Counted from the first letter of the stretch, positions 1 through 5,930 are shown. The stretch: 5,930 nt of DNA from Bacteroidales bacterium (GCA_030643125.1 DAOWML010000156.1:1-5930); one strand, 5' to 3'. The notes: generated by a model from the letters alone, not told the origin. Numbers and translations: made by a program.

Positions 1-46
1 ACGATAATGAACAATTAATCTTATACCATAGAATATTTATAAAAAG

Positions 47-125
47 CGTTAATTTATAAAAATGCTACGTTAATTTATTAAATCCATACGATAAAAAAGT
101 CATATAAAAACGTTAAATTATTAAA
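47..125. repeat. Four CG-led A/T-rich motifs at about 21-base spacing
   Basis: Three copies of a CGTTAATTTATTAAA-like motif start at 47 (CGTTAATTTATAAA), 68 (CGTTAATTTATTAAA) and 111 (CGTTAAATTATTAAA). A degenerate fourth copy (CGATAAAAAA) starts at 89. The starts are 21, 21 and 22 bases apart, about two helical turns, so all would face the same side of the DNA. The first two 21-base units match at about 16 of 21 positions. Such phasing is typical of operator or iteron arrays, but in sequence this rich in A and T chance similarity is a real alternative. The array lies upstream of the small membrane ORF and the two-gene cassette, so a role in their control is possible but is inference. Confidence 0.4.
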
Positions 126-163
126 TATATTTTAGCATAATAAATATTTAATGAGCAAGAATT

Positions 164-292
164 ATGAAAAAGATATTTTATTCAATCAAGGATAAAATGG
201 TTACAACACATAATATCGATTTTGGGGTTCTTATTTTATTTTCTATTGTAACTATTGTTTTCCTCATTTCATTCATTACGATATATTTTTAG
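164..292 (+). CDS. Putative 42-residue single-span membrane peptide
   Basis: An ATG at 164 opens a 42-codon frame ending in TAG at 290-292. The N-terminal half (residues 1-19) is polar with five lysines (MKKIFYSIKDK...). Residues 20-42 are an unbroken hydrophobic stretch rich in Ile, Phe, Leu and Val that ends at the stop with no polar tail. By the positive-inside rule the N-terminus would be cytoplasmic and one helix would cross the inner membrane. Met12 is an alternative start. There is no clear Shine-Dalgarno sequence, which is normal for Bacteroidota. I do not recognise a family. Size and layout resemble small hydrophobic peptides, including type I toxins and small regulators of membrane proteins, but no antisense RNA or partner is evident. 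The long, clean hydrophobic run with a basic lead argues against a random frame, although A/T-rich DNA yields Phe/Ile-rich frames easily. Confidence 0.4.
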   Translation: MKKIFYSIKDKMVTTHNIDFGVLILFSIVTIVFLISFITIYF

Positions 293-309
293 AGAACATA
301 TTTATAACA

Positions 310-335
310 TGTTACCATATTTTATAAAGGTAACA
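310..335. promoter_or_regulatory. Inverted repeat TGTTACC-N12-GGTAACA, possible operator
   Basis: The arms TGTTACC (310-316) and GGTAACA (329-335) are perfect 7-base reverse complements around a 12-base A/T spacer that itself contains the palindrome TTTATAAA (321-328). The arms carry most of the G and C in this otherwise A/T stretch. The site lies 28 bases before the ATG at 364 and 17 bases after the small membrane ORF, where a dimeric regulator could control the cassette. No T-run follows on the + strand, so it is a poor intrinsic terminator in that direction. It could also form a short hairpin in the 5' untranslated RNA. Confidence 0.4.
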
Positions 336-363
336 AAAGAAAGATTATTCTATTAAAAGTAAA

Positions 364-672
364 ATGAATACAGTTAATATAAGTGTAAATATAAAAAGTA
401 AATCTGAAACAGTAAACCTGGTTTTGTTTCAGAAGATTTATTCTACACCTGATGGGATTGTAAATCATTGGTCAACAAACAGTAACTCAGAGTTTAGATT
501 AGGAATAATAATTGATGAAGATGATTTATCGGTCAATCCCTCAAAAATCATTAAATCAATGAGTATAATAACTAATGAATGGGATATTGCAGATCAAATG
601 ATGTTAGAGCTTCATAAAACAGGAAGTTTTTCGATGCAAATTTTAAAAACGCATATTGATAACAACAACTAA
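364..672 (+). CDS. Hypothetical protein, 102 residues, first gene of the pseudoprotease cassette
   Basis: I do not recognise this protein. The ATG at 364 is the first start after an in-frame stop at 331-333. The product has no cysteine, no signal peptide and no membrane segment, so it should be cytosolic. The N-terminal third (residues 3-27) alternates hydrophobic and polar residues as beta strands do. A second hydrophobic strand (residues 44-50) leads into an acidic DEDD at 51-54. Two probable helices or strands follow (60-70 and 75-85), and the tail ends in four Asn/Asp residues. The stop is 11 bases before the start of the protease-like gene, and both read the same way, so the two are very probably one transcript. 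That points to a partner or modulator of the downstream protein, but this is inferred from position only. Confidence 0.75.
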   Translation: MNTVNISVNIKSKSETVNLVLFQKIYSTPDGIVNHWSTNSNSEFRLGIIIDEDDLSVNPSKIIKSMSIITNEWDIADQMMLELHKTGSFSMQILKTHIDNNN

Positions 673-683
673 ATTTATTAACC

Positions 684-1520
684 ATGTACAAACCCGTTTG
701 GAATAAATGTCAAAATTCTGTTTGCCAACTTAGTTTTTATAGTTCCGCCGGTATTAAGTTGCTGTCTATGACAGGATTTAAAGTAAATGGTCATTTTTTA
801 ATTACCGATGATTATTTATTTAAGATTTACAAAGCAGTTAAGGTTAAAATTAGTTTTGTAAATTCGGATGGATATACTGAAAATGCAAGTATTGAAATTC
901 CAATGAACGAGTTAAAGAAAAGAATTATAAAGGGTATCGATAAAGAAAAGACATCATTTGCAGCTATTAATATGGATTTTGAGGAATTTGCAAAAATCCC
1001 ATCACTTAAATTAAGTACAAATAAAACTATTGAAATAGGCCAAAGTATAGCTGTATTAGGATATCAATTGGATAGGGATAATCTCGCAATTAAAACAGGG
1101 ATTATTTCATCGGCATTTAAACACGATAATGGTTTAAAATATTTGCAGGTTGATTCAAATATTAAACAAGGAAATTCCGGTAGTCCATTAATCAATGCCG
1201 AAACTGGTGAAGTTATTGGAATAATTGGGCATAAACTTGCCTCAATAACTCAATCGCATAAGCGAATGAAACAAATTATTAACAATAATCTTGCAATATT
1301 GAAAAAGTCGCAAGGTAAATTTAATGTTGAAGAAATAGATCCAATTCAGGTTTTAATAGCAAATCAGAATCAGATTAAACATATTACAAATGAAATATAT
1401 AAGACAGCTACAATGAGTATTGGTTATGCTTTAGATATTTCATATGTTCACGACCTTTTTGAAGAGTTCATTGATGCTGAAGTTTCGCAAACTTCATTGA
1501 AATTTCAGATCGATGTATAG
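684..1520 (+). CDS. HtrA/trypsin-like serine protease homologue, probably catalytically inactive
   Basis: The 278-residue product has a chymotrypsin-type double beta-barrel of the HtrA kind without a signal peptide or PDZ domain, so it is probably cytosolic. The nucleophile loop is intact: VDSNIKQGNSGSPLIN at residues 156-171 matches the HtrA pattern TDAAINPGNSGGPL, with Ser165 (codon 1176-1178) as nucleophile. The other two triad positions are lost. TGF...HFLITDDYLF (30-46) aligns with the GF...ILTNNHVV region, so His becomes Tyr44. KTSFAAI (89-95) aligns with RTDIALI, so Asp becomes Ser91. The last strand and helix, MSIGYALDISYVHDLF (244-259), match the HtrA 'GIGFAI...V' element. Between it and strand GEVIGIIG (175-182) lies an extra segment of about 55 residues, mostly helical. 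The protein may bind peptides or a partner rather than cleave. The upstream 102-residue gene is probably co-transcribed, and a strong hairpin terminator follows. Confidence 0.85.
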   Translation: MYKPVWNKCQNSVCQLSFYSSAGIKLLSMTGFKVNGHFLITDDYLFKIYKAVKVKISFVNSDGYTENASIEIPMNELKKRIIKGIDKEKTSFAAINMDFEEFAKIPSLKLSTNKTIEIGQSIAVLGYQLDRDNLAIKTGIISSAFKHDNGLKYLQVDSNIKQGNSGSPLINAETGEVIGIIGHKLASITQSHKRMKQIINNNLAILKKSQGKFNVEEIDPIQVLIANQNQIKHITNEIYKTATMSIGYALDISYVHDLFEEFIDAEVSQTSLKFQIDV

Positions 1521-1546
1521 TTCCTTAATGTAAGATGGTTTAGGTT

Positions 1547-1581
1547 AAAGAACTACTCCTTTCCGGAGTAGTTCTTTTTTT
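1547..1581 (+). terminator. Intrinsic terminator between convergent genes
   Basis: AAAGAACTACTCC (1547-1559) and GGAGTAGTTCTTT (1565-1577) form a perfect 13-bp stem with a 5-base loop TTTCC. A run of seven T (1575-1581) overlaps the 3' arm. This is a textbook rho-independent terminator for the protease-like gene, which stops 26 bases upstream. On the - strand the hairpin begins right at the xseB stop (1580-1582) but is followed only by TTTAACC, so it would be a weaker stop for the kinase-xseB transcript. Confidence 0.9.
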
Positions 1582-1783
1582 ATTCACCATCAATGTCATC
1601 TAGTATTTTTTGAACTTCATTTTCGGTTTGCTGAAGTTTCTTCTTACAAAGTTTTAATAAGGTAGAAACTCTCTTTACTTTTTCTGATAAAATATCAATA
1701 TCTAATTCTTCATTTTCAATTTGATGCAATATTTCTTCTATTTCTTCAACAGCATCGTTATATGAGATATCCTTTTTTGCCAT
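1580..1783 (-). CDS. xseB: Exodeoxyribonuclease VII small subunit
   Basis: The 67-residue protein matches XseB, the small helical subunit of exonuclease VII. With XseA the enzyme degrades single-stranded DNA from both ends into oligonucleotides, which are trimmed further, and it takes part in mismatch repair and recombination. The family pattern is clear: SYNDAVEEIEEILHQIENEE (residues 7-26) carries the 'A..ELE.I...IE.GEL' signature, and LDIDILSEKVKRVSTLLKLC (27-46) and KKKLQQTENEVQKILDD (47-63) make the second helix and the C-terminal helix. The length is typical of the family. The start is the ATG at 1781-1783, three bases after the stop of the upstream kinase, so it is probably translated from the kinase transcript. 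In many genomes xseB follows xseA; here xseA is absent from the window. The stop falls at the base of the shared terminator hairpin. Confidence 0.93.
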   Translation of the reverse strand: MAKKDISYNDAVEEIEEILHQIENEELDIDILSEKVKRVSTLLKLCKKKLQQTENEVQKILDDIDGE

Positions 1784-1786
1784 AAT

Positions 1787-4711
1787 TTAAACTTTAATGT
1801 TGTTTGAGATTGTAAATTTAAATGTACTTCCTTTATTTATTTCACTTTCAACCCATATTTCCCCATTATGTTTTTCAACAAATTCCCGACATAGAATTAA
1901 ACCTAAACCACTGCCTTGTTCTTCCGAAGTGCCAGAAGTTGAATGGTGTATATCTATCCTAAAAAGTTTTTTAATGTTTTCAGAACTAATTCCAACGCCG
2001 TTGTCCATAATAGAAATTTCTGTATGTTCATCAAAGGTTTTGCTACTTATTCTAATAAAACTATTTGTAAATGAAAATTTTATAGCATTAGAAATTAAAT
2101 TACGCAATATGGCAGTTAGCATGTCATAATCAGCAAAAATTGTTTTTTTCTGATCAACTTCGTTAATAAGATTTATTTCTTTCTTTTCGGCATTCATGCT
2201 CAAAAGATTAAATATTTTGTCAATCACTTCTGACAAGTTAATTTCTTTAGGAGAAAATTGCATTTTACCACGTTGAGTTCTTGACCAGTATAAAAGGTTT
2301 TCCAGTAGTTCGAGCAAATCATCGGCCGAATTATATATTAATTCAAGTGATTGTTTAATTTCGTTTTCATCAAACTCCTCATAATTATTTAATAGGTGAT
2401 GAGTTAATCCATGCAGAGCGTTAAATGGATTTCGAAGATCGTGTGCAATAATTGAAAAAAACTTATCTTTTGTTGCATTTAAGATTTTAAGATTATCTTC
2501 TGATTCTTTGAGTAATTTATTTGATTGATCAACTTCATTAATTTTTTCCCGTAGTAAAATATTCGTTTTTCGTTTTGATAAAAACTGACTAAAAATAAGA
2601 ATTCCTGAAGTTAATGTCAGTAAAACAATAACAAAGAGAAAATTTCTGACATTTTTTTGTTTTTTAAGTTCAAGTTCTCTGATTGTATTTTCGGTAACTA
2701 ACTTAGTAACTTCATCTTCAATTCTTGATATTTCATTATAGCTTTTTTCGAGCTCAAAATTCATTTGTATTTCAACAAGTCTTTGAGAATTCAGTTTTGC
2801 ATTTATTGAATCCTTTACCAGAGAATAATTTAAATAATTTTCCAGAGCTTTATCCTTATTTCCGCTTTTATTATAGTAATTGAATAATTCAAAGTAAGCA
2901 TTTTTAATTAATTCAAGATTGTCAATATTTTGACCTATCAGAAGTGATTTATTTATATTACTTACCCCCTCAATTTCAGAACCTTTTTTTAATTGTATAG
3001 CGCCTATTTTTCGGAGACAAAGTCCTGCAAAATATTGATCGTTGGTTTTTTTAGAATTATCCACTGTTCTTAAAAAGTATTCCAGGGCTTTATCTAATTC
3101 GTTTATTCTGAGGTAATAATTACCAATATCATTAAGAATATCGCTTACTCCATTCGTAGCTCCTATTTCTTCTCTAATTTTATAGGAATTATTTAAATTG
3201 CTTATAGAATTATCATATTCACCAAGTTCGAGATAAGTGTTCCCAATACTTTTATAGGAATTGGATATACTTAACTTATCTCCAACTTCTTTTCTTAAAC
3301 TTAAGGCTTCGTTATAATACCTTAGAGCTTCGGTATAATTTTCAAGTTTAAGAAAGGTATTTCCTATAATATGTAGTGAATAAGCAATTTCTTTTTTATT
3401 ACCCAGGTTTCTTTTAATTTCTAAAGCAATAGAAAATGATTCCAAAGCTTTATGATAATTACTTATATCGGCATATATAATCCCAATATTGATTAATAAT
3501 GAAGCAATCTTATCTTGATTATCTAATTCTTGCTGTATTTTAAGTGCTTTAAGGTAATTTTCAAGTGCTAAATCGTATTTATTTAATTTTTTATAAATAC
3601 TTCCAATTTGATTTATAGAGCTTGCAATTAAGGATCTGTTTCCAATATTGTAATAGTTGCTAAGTGATTTGTTAAAATAATTCAAAGATTCCTGATTATC
3701 ACTAAGTTTTCTATAAACAAGGGCAATGTTAGTTTGAGTTTGTGCAATACCTAAAATATCGTTTATATTTTCACGAATCTTTAATGATGATAAATAAAAA
3801 TCTAAAGCATTATCAATATCGTTAGTTGCAAGATATATACTCCCAATATTATTATATGAATCAGCAATATCTTTTCTGTTATCTTTATAAGTTCTTAGTT
3901 CAAGTGCCTTTAAATTATAATCAAGAGCTTTTTTAAATTCGCTAATATCTTTATAAACAGTACCTATATTAGTAAGAATATTTGCTTCGCCAATAGTATC
4001 AGGTATGTCTCGATAAACCTGTAATGATTTTTCAAAATAGAACAATGAACTGTCGTATTGACTATTGCTCCAATAAAGGCTTCCAATATAATTAAGGGTG
4101 TTTGCAATTTCATTTTGATCCAAAGCTAAATTAGAAGCATTAAGCGCTTTTTGATGGAAATTAAAAGCCTCATCAAATTCGCCTTGTAGTTTGTATATAA
4201 TACCGATATTATTATAAGCTTCTGATATTTTATTATCTTCTTCTGCTAAATAAAGATTAAGAGGTTTTTGATAATAAAAAAGTGCATTACTATAATTGCT
4301 GAGCATTTTTTCAGAATGCCCCAGTTTGGTGTAAATATAAATTTTATTATCAGAAGCCCTTTGTTCGTAAAAATAATCCAGGGCTTTTTCATAAAATTCA
4401 ATGGCTGGCTGGAAACGACTCATTTCGAAATATACATCAGCAATGTAAATATTTGAAAATGCAATTAACCGTTCATTATGATACTTCCCGGACAGTTCTA
4501 ATGCTTTACCAGCATAATTTAAACTTCTGTTTAAATCGATAGAAAGATAAGCATGCGATAATTCATTTAATATTGGAATTGATTTTTCTTCTGCAGTTTT
4601 TTTTAAAACATTCTCAAGACTGTCAATGGCTGATTGATTAGCATTTACGTATGTTTTAATGCTAAAGGAAAAAATAAATATTAATAGAAAGAAAAAATGA
4701 TTAACCCTCAT
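1787..4711 (-). CDS. TPR-repeat sensor histidine kinase, complete (974 residues)
   Basis: This is a membrane sensor kinase without a response regulator in the window. In order: signal peptide (residues 1-24, hydrophobic core FFFLLIFIFSFS, probable cleavage after VNA); about 15 TPRs (44-640), presumably periplasmic; a charged, probably coiled-coil stretch (641-688); one membrane span (690-711); a second coil (714-748); the HisKA domain with FFSIIAHDLRNPF (751-763) and phosphoacceptor His757; and HATPase_c. In HATPase_c the N box is RNLISNAIKFS (Asn875), G1 is DNGVG (903-907), the F box centres on KLFRID (915-920), and G2 is GSGLGL (933-938). All catalytic elements are intact. Asn761, four residues after the histidine, fits the D/ExxN/T phosphatase motif, so the enzyme may both load and unload its partner. 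The ATG at 4709-4711 is chosen because it opens directly on the signal peptide. The upstream paralogue ends 63 bases earlier and xseB starts three bases after the stop, suggesting one operon. The ligand is unknown. Confidence 0.93.
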   Translation of the reverse strand: MRVNHFFFLLIFIFSFSIKTYVNANQSAIDSLENVLKKTAEEKSIPILNELSHAYLSIDLNRSLNYAGKALELSGKYHNERLIAFSNIYIADVYFEMSRFQPAIEFYEKALDYFYEQRASDNKIYIYTKLGHSEKMLSNYSNALFYYQKPLNLYLAEEDNKISEAYNNIGIIYKLQGEFDEAFNFHQKALNASNLALDQNEIANTLNYIGSLYWSNSQYDSSLFYFEKSLQVYRDIPDTIGEANILTNIGTVYKDISEFKKALDYNLKALELRTYKDNRKDIADSYNNIGSIYLATNDIDNALDFYLSSLKIRENINDILGIAQTQTNIALVYRKLSDNQESLNYFNKSLSNYYNIGNRSLIASSINQIGSIYKKLNKYDLALENYLKALKIQQELDNQDKIASLLINIGIIYADISNYHKALESFSIALEIKRNLGNKKEIAYSLHIIGNTFLKLENYTEALRYYNEALSLRKEVGDKLSISNSYKSIGNTYLELGEYDNSISNLNNSYKIREEIGATNGVSDILNDIGNYYLRINELDKALEYFLRTVDNSKKTNDQYFAGLCLRKIGAIQLKKGSEIEGVSNINKSLLIGQNIDNLELIKNAYFELFNYYNKSGNKDKALENYLNYSLVKDSINAKLNSQRLVEIQMNFELEKSYNEISRIEDEVTKLVTENTIRELELKKQKNVRNFLFVIVLLTLTSGILIFSQFLSKRKTNILLREKINEVDQSNKLLKESEDNLKILNATKDKFFSIIAHDLRNPFNALHGLTHHLLNNYEEFDENEIKQSLELIYNSADDLLELLENLLYWSRTQRGKMQFSPKEINLSEVIDKIFNLLSMNAEKKEINLINEVDQKKTIFADYDMLTAILRNLISNAIKFSFTNSFIRISSKTFDEHTEISIMDNGVGISSENIKKLFRIDIHHSTSGTSEEQGSGLGLILCREFVEKHNGEIWVESEINKGSTFKFTISNNIKV
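2792..4231 (-). repeat. Twelve TPR units of exactly 40 codons (120 bp each)
   Basis: Residues 161-640 of the complete kinase divide into twelve consecutive 40-residue units without an insertion or deletion. Each has the pattern IA.S..NIG.IY..L..Y..AL.YY.KAL.I......D. The helix-A glycine falls at 170, 210, 250, 290, 370, 410, 450, 490, 530 and 570, with Ala at 330 and Phe at 610. Three less regular TPRs precede at about 44-81, 82-121 and 122-160. A 40-residue step, rather than the classic 34, is typical of the kinesin-light-chain type of TPR superhelix. At DNA level the units are diverged, so they are old duplications rather than a recent expansion. The array would form a long right-handed solenoid with a peptide-binding groove. 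Confidence 0.85.
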
Positions 4712-4774
4712 ACACTAATTTATTACAAGAATAGTGAATGATTATTATTCCTGATAAATATTTTCAATTTTACC
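4712..4774 (-). other. 63-base gap between the two kinase genes
   Basis: This spacer separates the stop of the upstream kinase (4775-4777) from the ATG of the complete one. Read on the - strand it contains TATTCTTG, one base off the Bacteroidota -7 consensus TAnnTTTG, about 20 bases before the ATG. No TTTG box lies at the expected distance upstream of it, and there is no hairpin with a T-run. Read-through from the upstream gene is therefore plausible, with a weak internal promoter possible. Confidence 0.3.
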
Positions 4775-5930
4775 TTATTCGGTTTGTTCTTCTAAAATTG
4801 GCAAAGTAAATTTGAAATTACTTCCTTTTCCCAAAGTACTTTCTACAAAAAGTTCACCATTACTTTGTGAAATCAGATCTTTGCAGAGTATTAATCCAAG
4901 ACCTGTTCCTGCCTCATTTTCTGTTCCTTTTGTCGAATAACCCTGGTCAATTCTAAATAATTTCTCAAGATTTTCTTCACTAATTCCCTTTCCGTTATCT
5001 TCTACCGAAACAATAATTTTGTTATTCGATATAACAGAGGATATCTTTATTTCACCACCTTGATTAGTAAACTTTATAGCATTACTTATTAAATTTCTGA
5101 GAACTGTTGATACAACATGTTTATCGGCAAAAACTGTTGCATTTTTTGCAATCGAACTTTCAACTTTTATATTCTTTTTTTGAGCTGCAATACCAAAAAT
5201 AGACAATACATCATCCATTGAATCATATACATTAATAGACTTGGGAGATAATTTTATGCTTCCCAATTGAGATTGTGACCAATGTAATAAATTTCCTAAA
5301 AGATTAAAAAGGTTTTGTGATGATTCATAAATTAACTTTGTATACTCACTAATTTCATCTTTACTTAATTTGTCCATTTGATTGTAAAGTATCTCAGAAA
5401 ATCCTAAAAGAGATTGGAATGGATTCTTAAGGTCATGAGCAATAATTGAGAAAAACTTGTCTTTAGTGGCATTTAGTTCTTTTAAGTTATATTCAGAAAC
5501 TGTAAGCTTTTTATTTGCGTCTTTTAATTGATCATTCTTTGATTTTAGTAAACCATTGGTTCTTTTCTTTAACCTGAACTGACTAAAACTTAAAATAGCT
5601 AAGGCCAAAATCAGTATTGAAAAAGCAATCGAATAATTCTTAATGTTTTTTTGACGATTAAGTTCAAGTACATGAATTTGATTATCTTTTTTTAATAGTT
5701 TGTTTTCAGTTTCAAGATTATCCGTTTCATATTTGATTTTCATTTCAGTAATTCGGTTGTAACCTTTGATGGAAAAGACACTATCCTTTGTTTCCGAATA
5801 TAATTTATAATATTCCAAGGCTTTTTTATAATTATTTAATTCCAAATATAGCTGATAATAAAGATCGTATGATTCTAAAAGCCATTCTTTTGTATTGATT
5901 TGTTTTGATAACTTAATGGCAACATTTAAG
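4775..5930 (-). CDS. TPR-repeat sensor histidine kinase, 5' end outside the window
   Basis: The frame is open to the window edge, giving 384 complete residues of the C-terminal part. The first in-frame start-like codon inside the window is a TTG at 5843-5845. It lies inside a TPR and is not the true start, because the residues before it continue that repeat. In visible numbering: the last TPR is at about 13-50 (SYDLYYQLYLELNNYKKALE); a coiled coil at 58-95; one membrane span at 99-118; a second coil at 120-155; HisKA with FFSIIAHDLKNPF (159-171) and His165; N box RNLISNAIKFT with Asn283; G1 DNGKG (311-315); F box around KLFRID (323-328); G2 GTGLGL (341-346). Every catalytic box is intact, and Asn169 keeps the phosphatase-type motif. 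It is a close paralogue of the next gene, sharing NATKDKFFSIIAHDL, RNLISNAIKF and GLGLILC, so the pair looks like a tandem duplication. By analogy the missing part should hold more TPRs and a signal peptide. Confidence 0.92.
   Translation of the reverse strand, partial: LNVAIKLSKQINTKEWLLESYDLYYQLYLELNNYKKALEYYKLYSETKDSVFSIKGYNRITEMKIKYETDNLETENKLLKKDNQIHVLELNRQKNIKNYSIAFSILILALAILSFSQFRLKKRTNGLLKSKNDQLKDANKKLTVSEYNLKELNATKDKFFSIIAHDLKNPFQSLLGFSEILYNQMDKLSKDEISEYTKLIYESSQNLFNLLGNLLHWSQSQLGSIKLSPKSINVYDSMDDVLSIFGIAAQKKNIKVESSIAKNATVFADKHVVSTVLRNLISNAIKFTNQGGEIKISSVISNNKIIVSVEDNGKGISEENLEKLFRIDQGYSTKGTENEAGTGLGLILCKDLISQSNGELFVESTLGKGSNFKFTLPILEEQTE

Noticed and set aside
3..59. Possible C-terminal tail of a gene entering from the left edge (18 codons to TAA at 57-59)
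   Set aside because: It is too short to judge, and another frame also runs from the edge to a stop at 16-18. The frame overlaps the first phased motif and shows no recognisable ending.
128..135. TATTTTAG as a Bacteroidota -7 promoter element (TAnnTTTG) for the small membrane ORF
   Set aside because: One mismatch, and no TTTG box about 20 bases upstream. Such matches are expected by chance in DNA this rich in A and T.
151..195. Second small frame from ATG 151 (14 codons)
   Set aside because: It stops after 14 codons and overlaps the longer frame from 164. There is nothing to support translation.
1797..2129. 110-codon open frame on the + strand
   Set aside because: It lies antisense to the HATPase region of the complete kinase, whose catalytic motifs prove the - strand frame. 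The product has no recognisable features.
4268..4456. 62-codon open frame on the + strand
   Set aside because: It is antisense to the first TPRs of the complete kinase and is a shadow of that coding sequence.
1..5930. CRISPR array, tRNA, rRNA, insertion sequence or attachment site
   Set aside because: I saw no spaced identical repeats with unique spacers, no tRNA cloverleaf or conserved rRNA segment, and no transposase, integrase or terminal inverted repeats on either strand.

Overview
The window is a very AT-rich stretch of bacterial chromosome. It most likely comes from a member of the Bacteroidota. The grounds are base composition, the near absence of Shine-Dalgarno sequences (starts sit behind A/T-rich leaders), and two histidine kinases of the TPR-sensor type with paired 'HDLxNPF' and 'RNLISNAIKF' boxes, a family abundant in that phylum. 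No gene fixes the genus.

Left part (1-1520, + strand). A 363-base leader contains four CG-starting A/T-rich motifs spaced 21, 21 and 22 bases apart. It also holds a 42-codon reading frame for a single-span membrane peptide (164-292) and a 7-bp inverted repeat with a 12-base spacer (310-335). Two genes follow, only 11 bases apart and probably co-transcribed. The first encodes a 102-residue protein I do not recognise. The second encodes a 278-residue cytosolic protein with a HtrA/trypsin-like fold. It keeps the nucleophile loop (GNSGSP, Ser165), but the catalytic His and Asp positions align with Tyr44 and Ser91, so it looks like a pseudoprotease. It also carries a helical insert of about 55 residues before its last beta strand. 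This small cassette is the most unusual content of the window.

Centre (1547-1581). A 13-bp perfect hairpin with a T-run ends the cassette. It lies directly at the 3' end of the convergent xseB gene.

Right part (1580-5930, - strand). In transcription order: the 3' part of a TPR sensor histidine kinase (its 5' end is outside the window), a complete 974-residue paralogue, then xseB, the small subunit of exonuclease VII. The complete kinase has a signal peptide, about 15 TPRs of which 12 keep an exact 40-residue period, one membrane span, a HisKA domain and a HATPase domain. No response regulator is present, and xseA is not next to xseB. The kinases would read an extracytoplasmic protein or peptide cue through their TPR domains and phosphorylate a partner encoded elsewhere. 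Nothing in the sequence ties them to the left-hand cassette, which is convergently transcribed.
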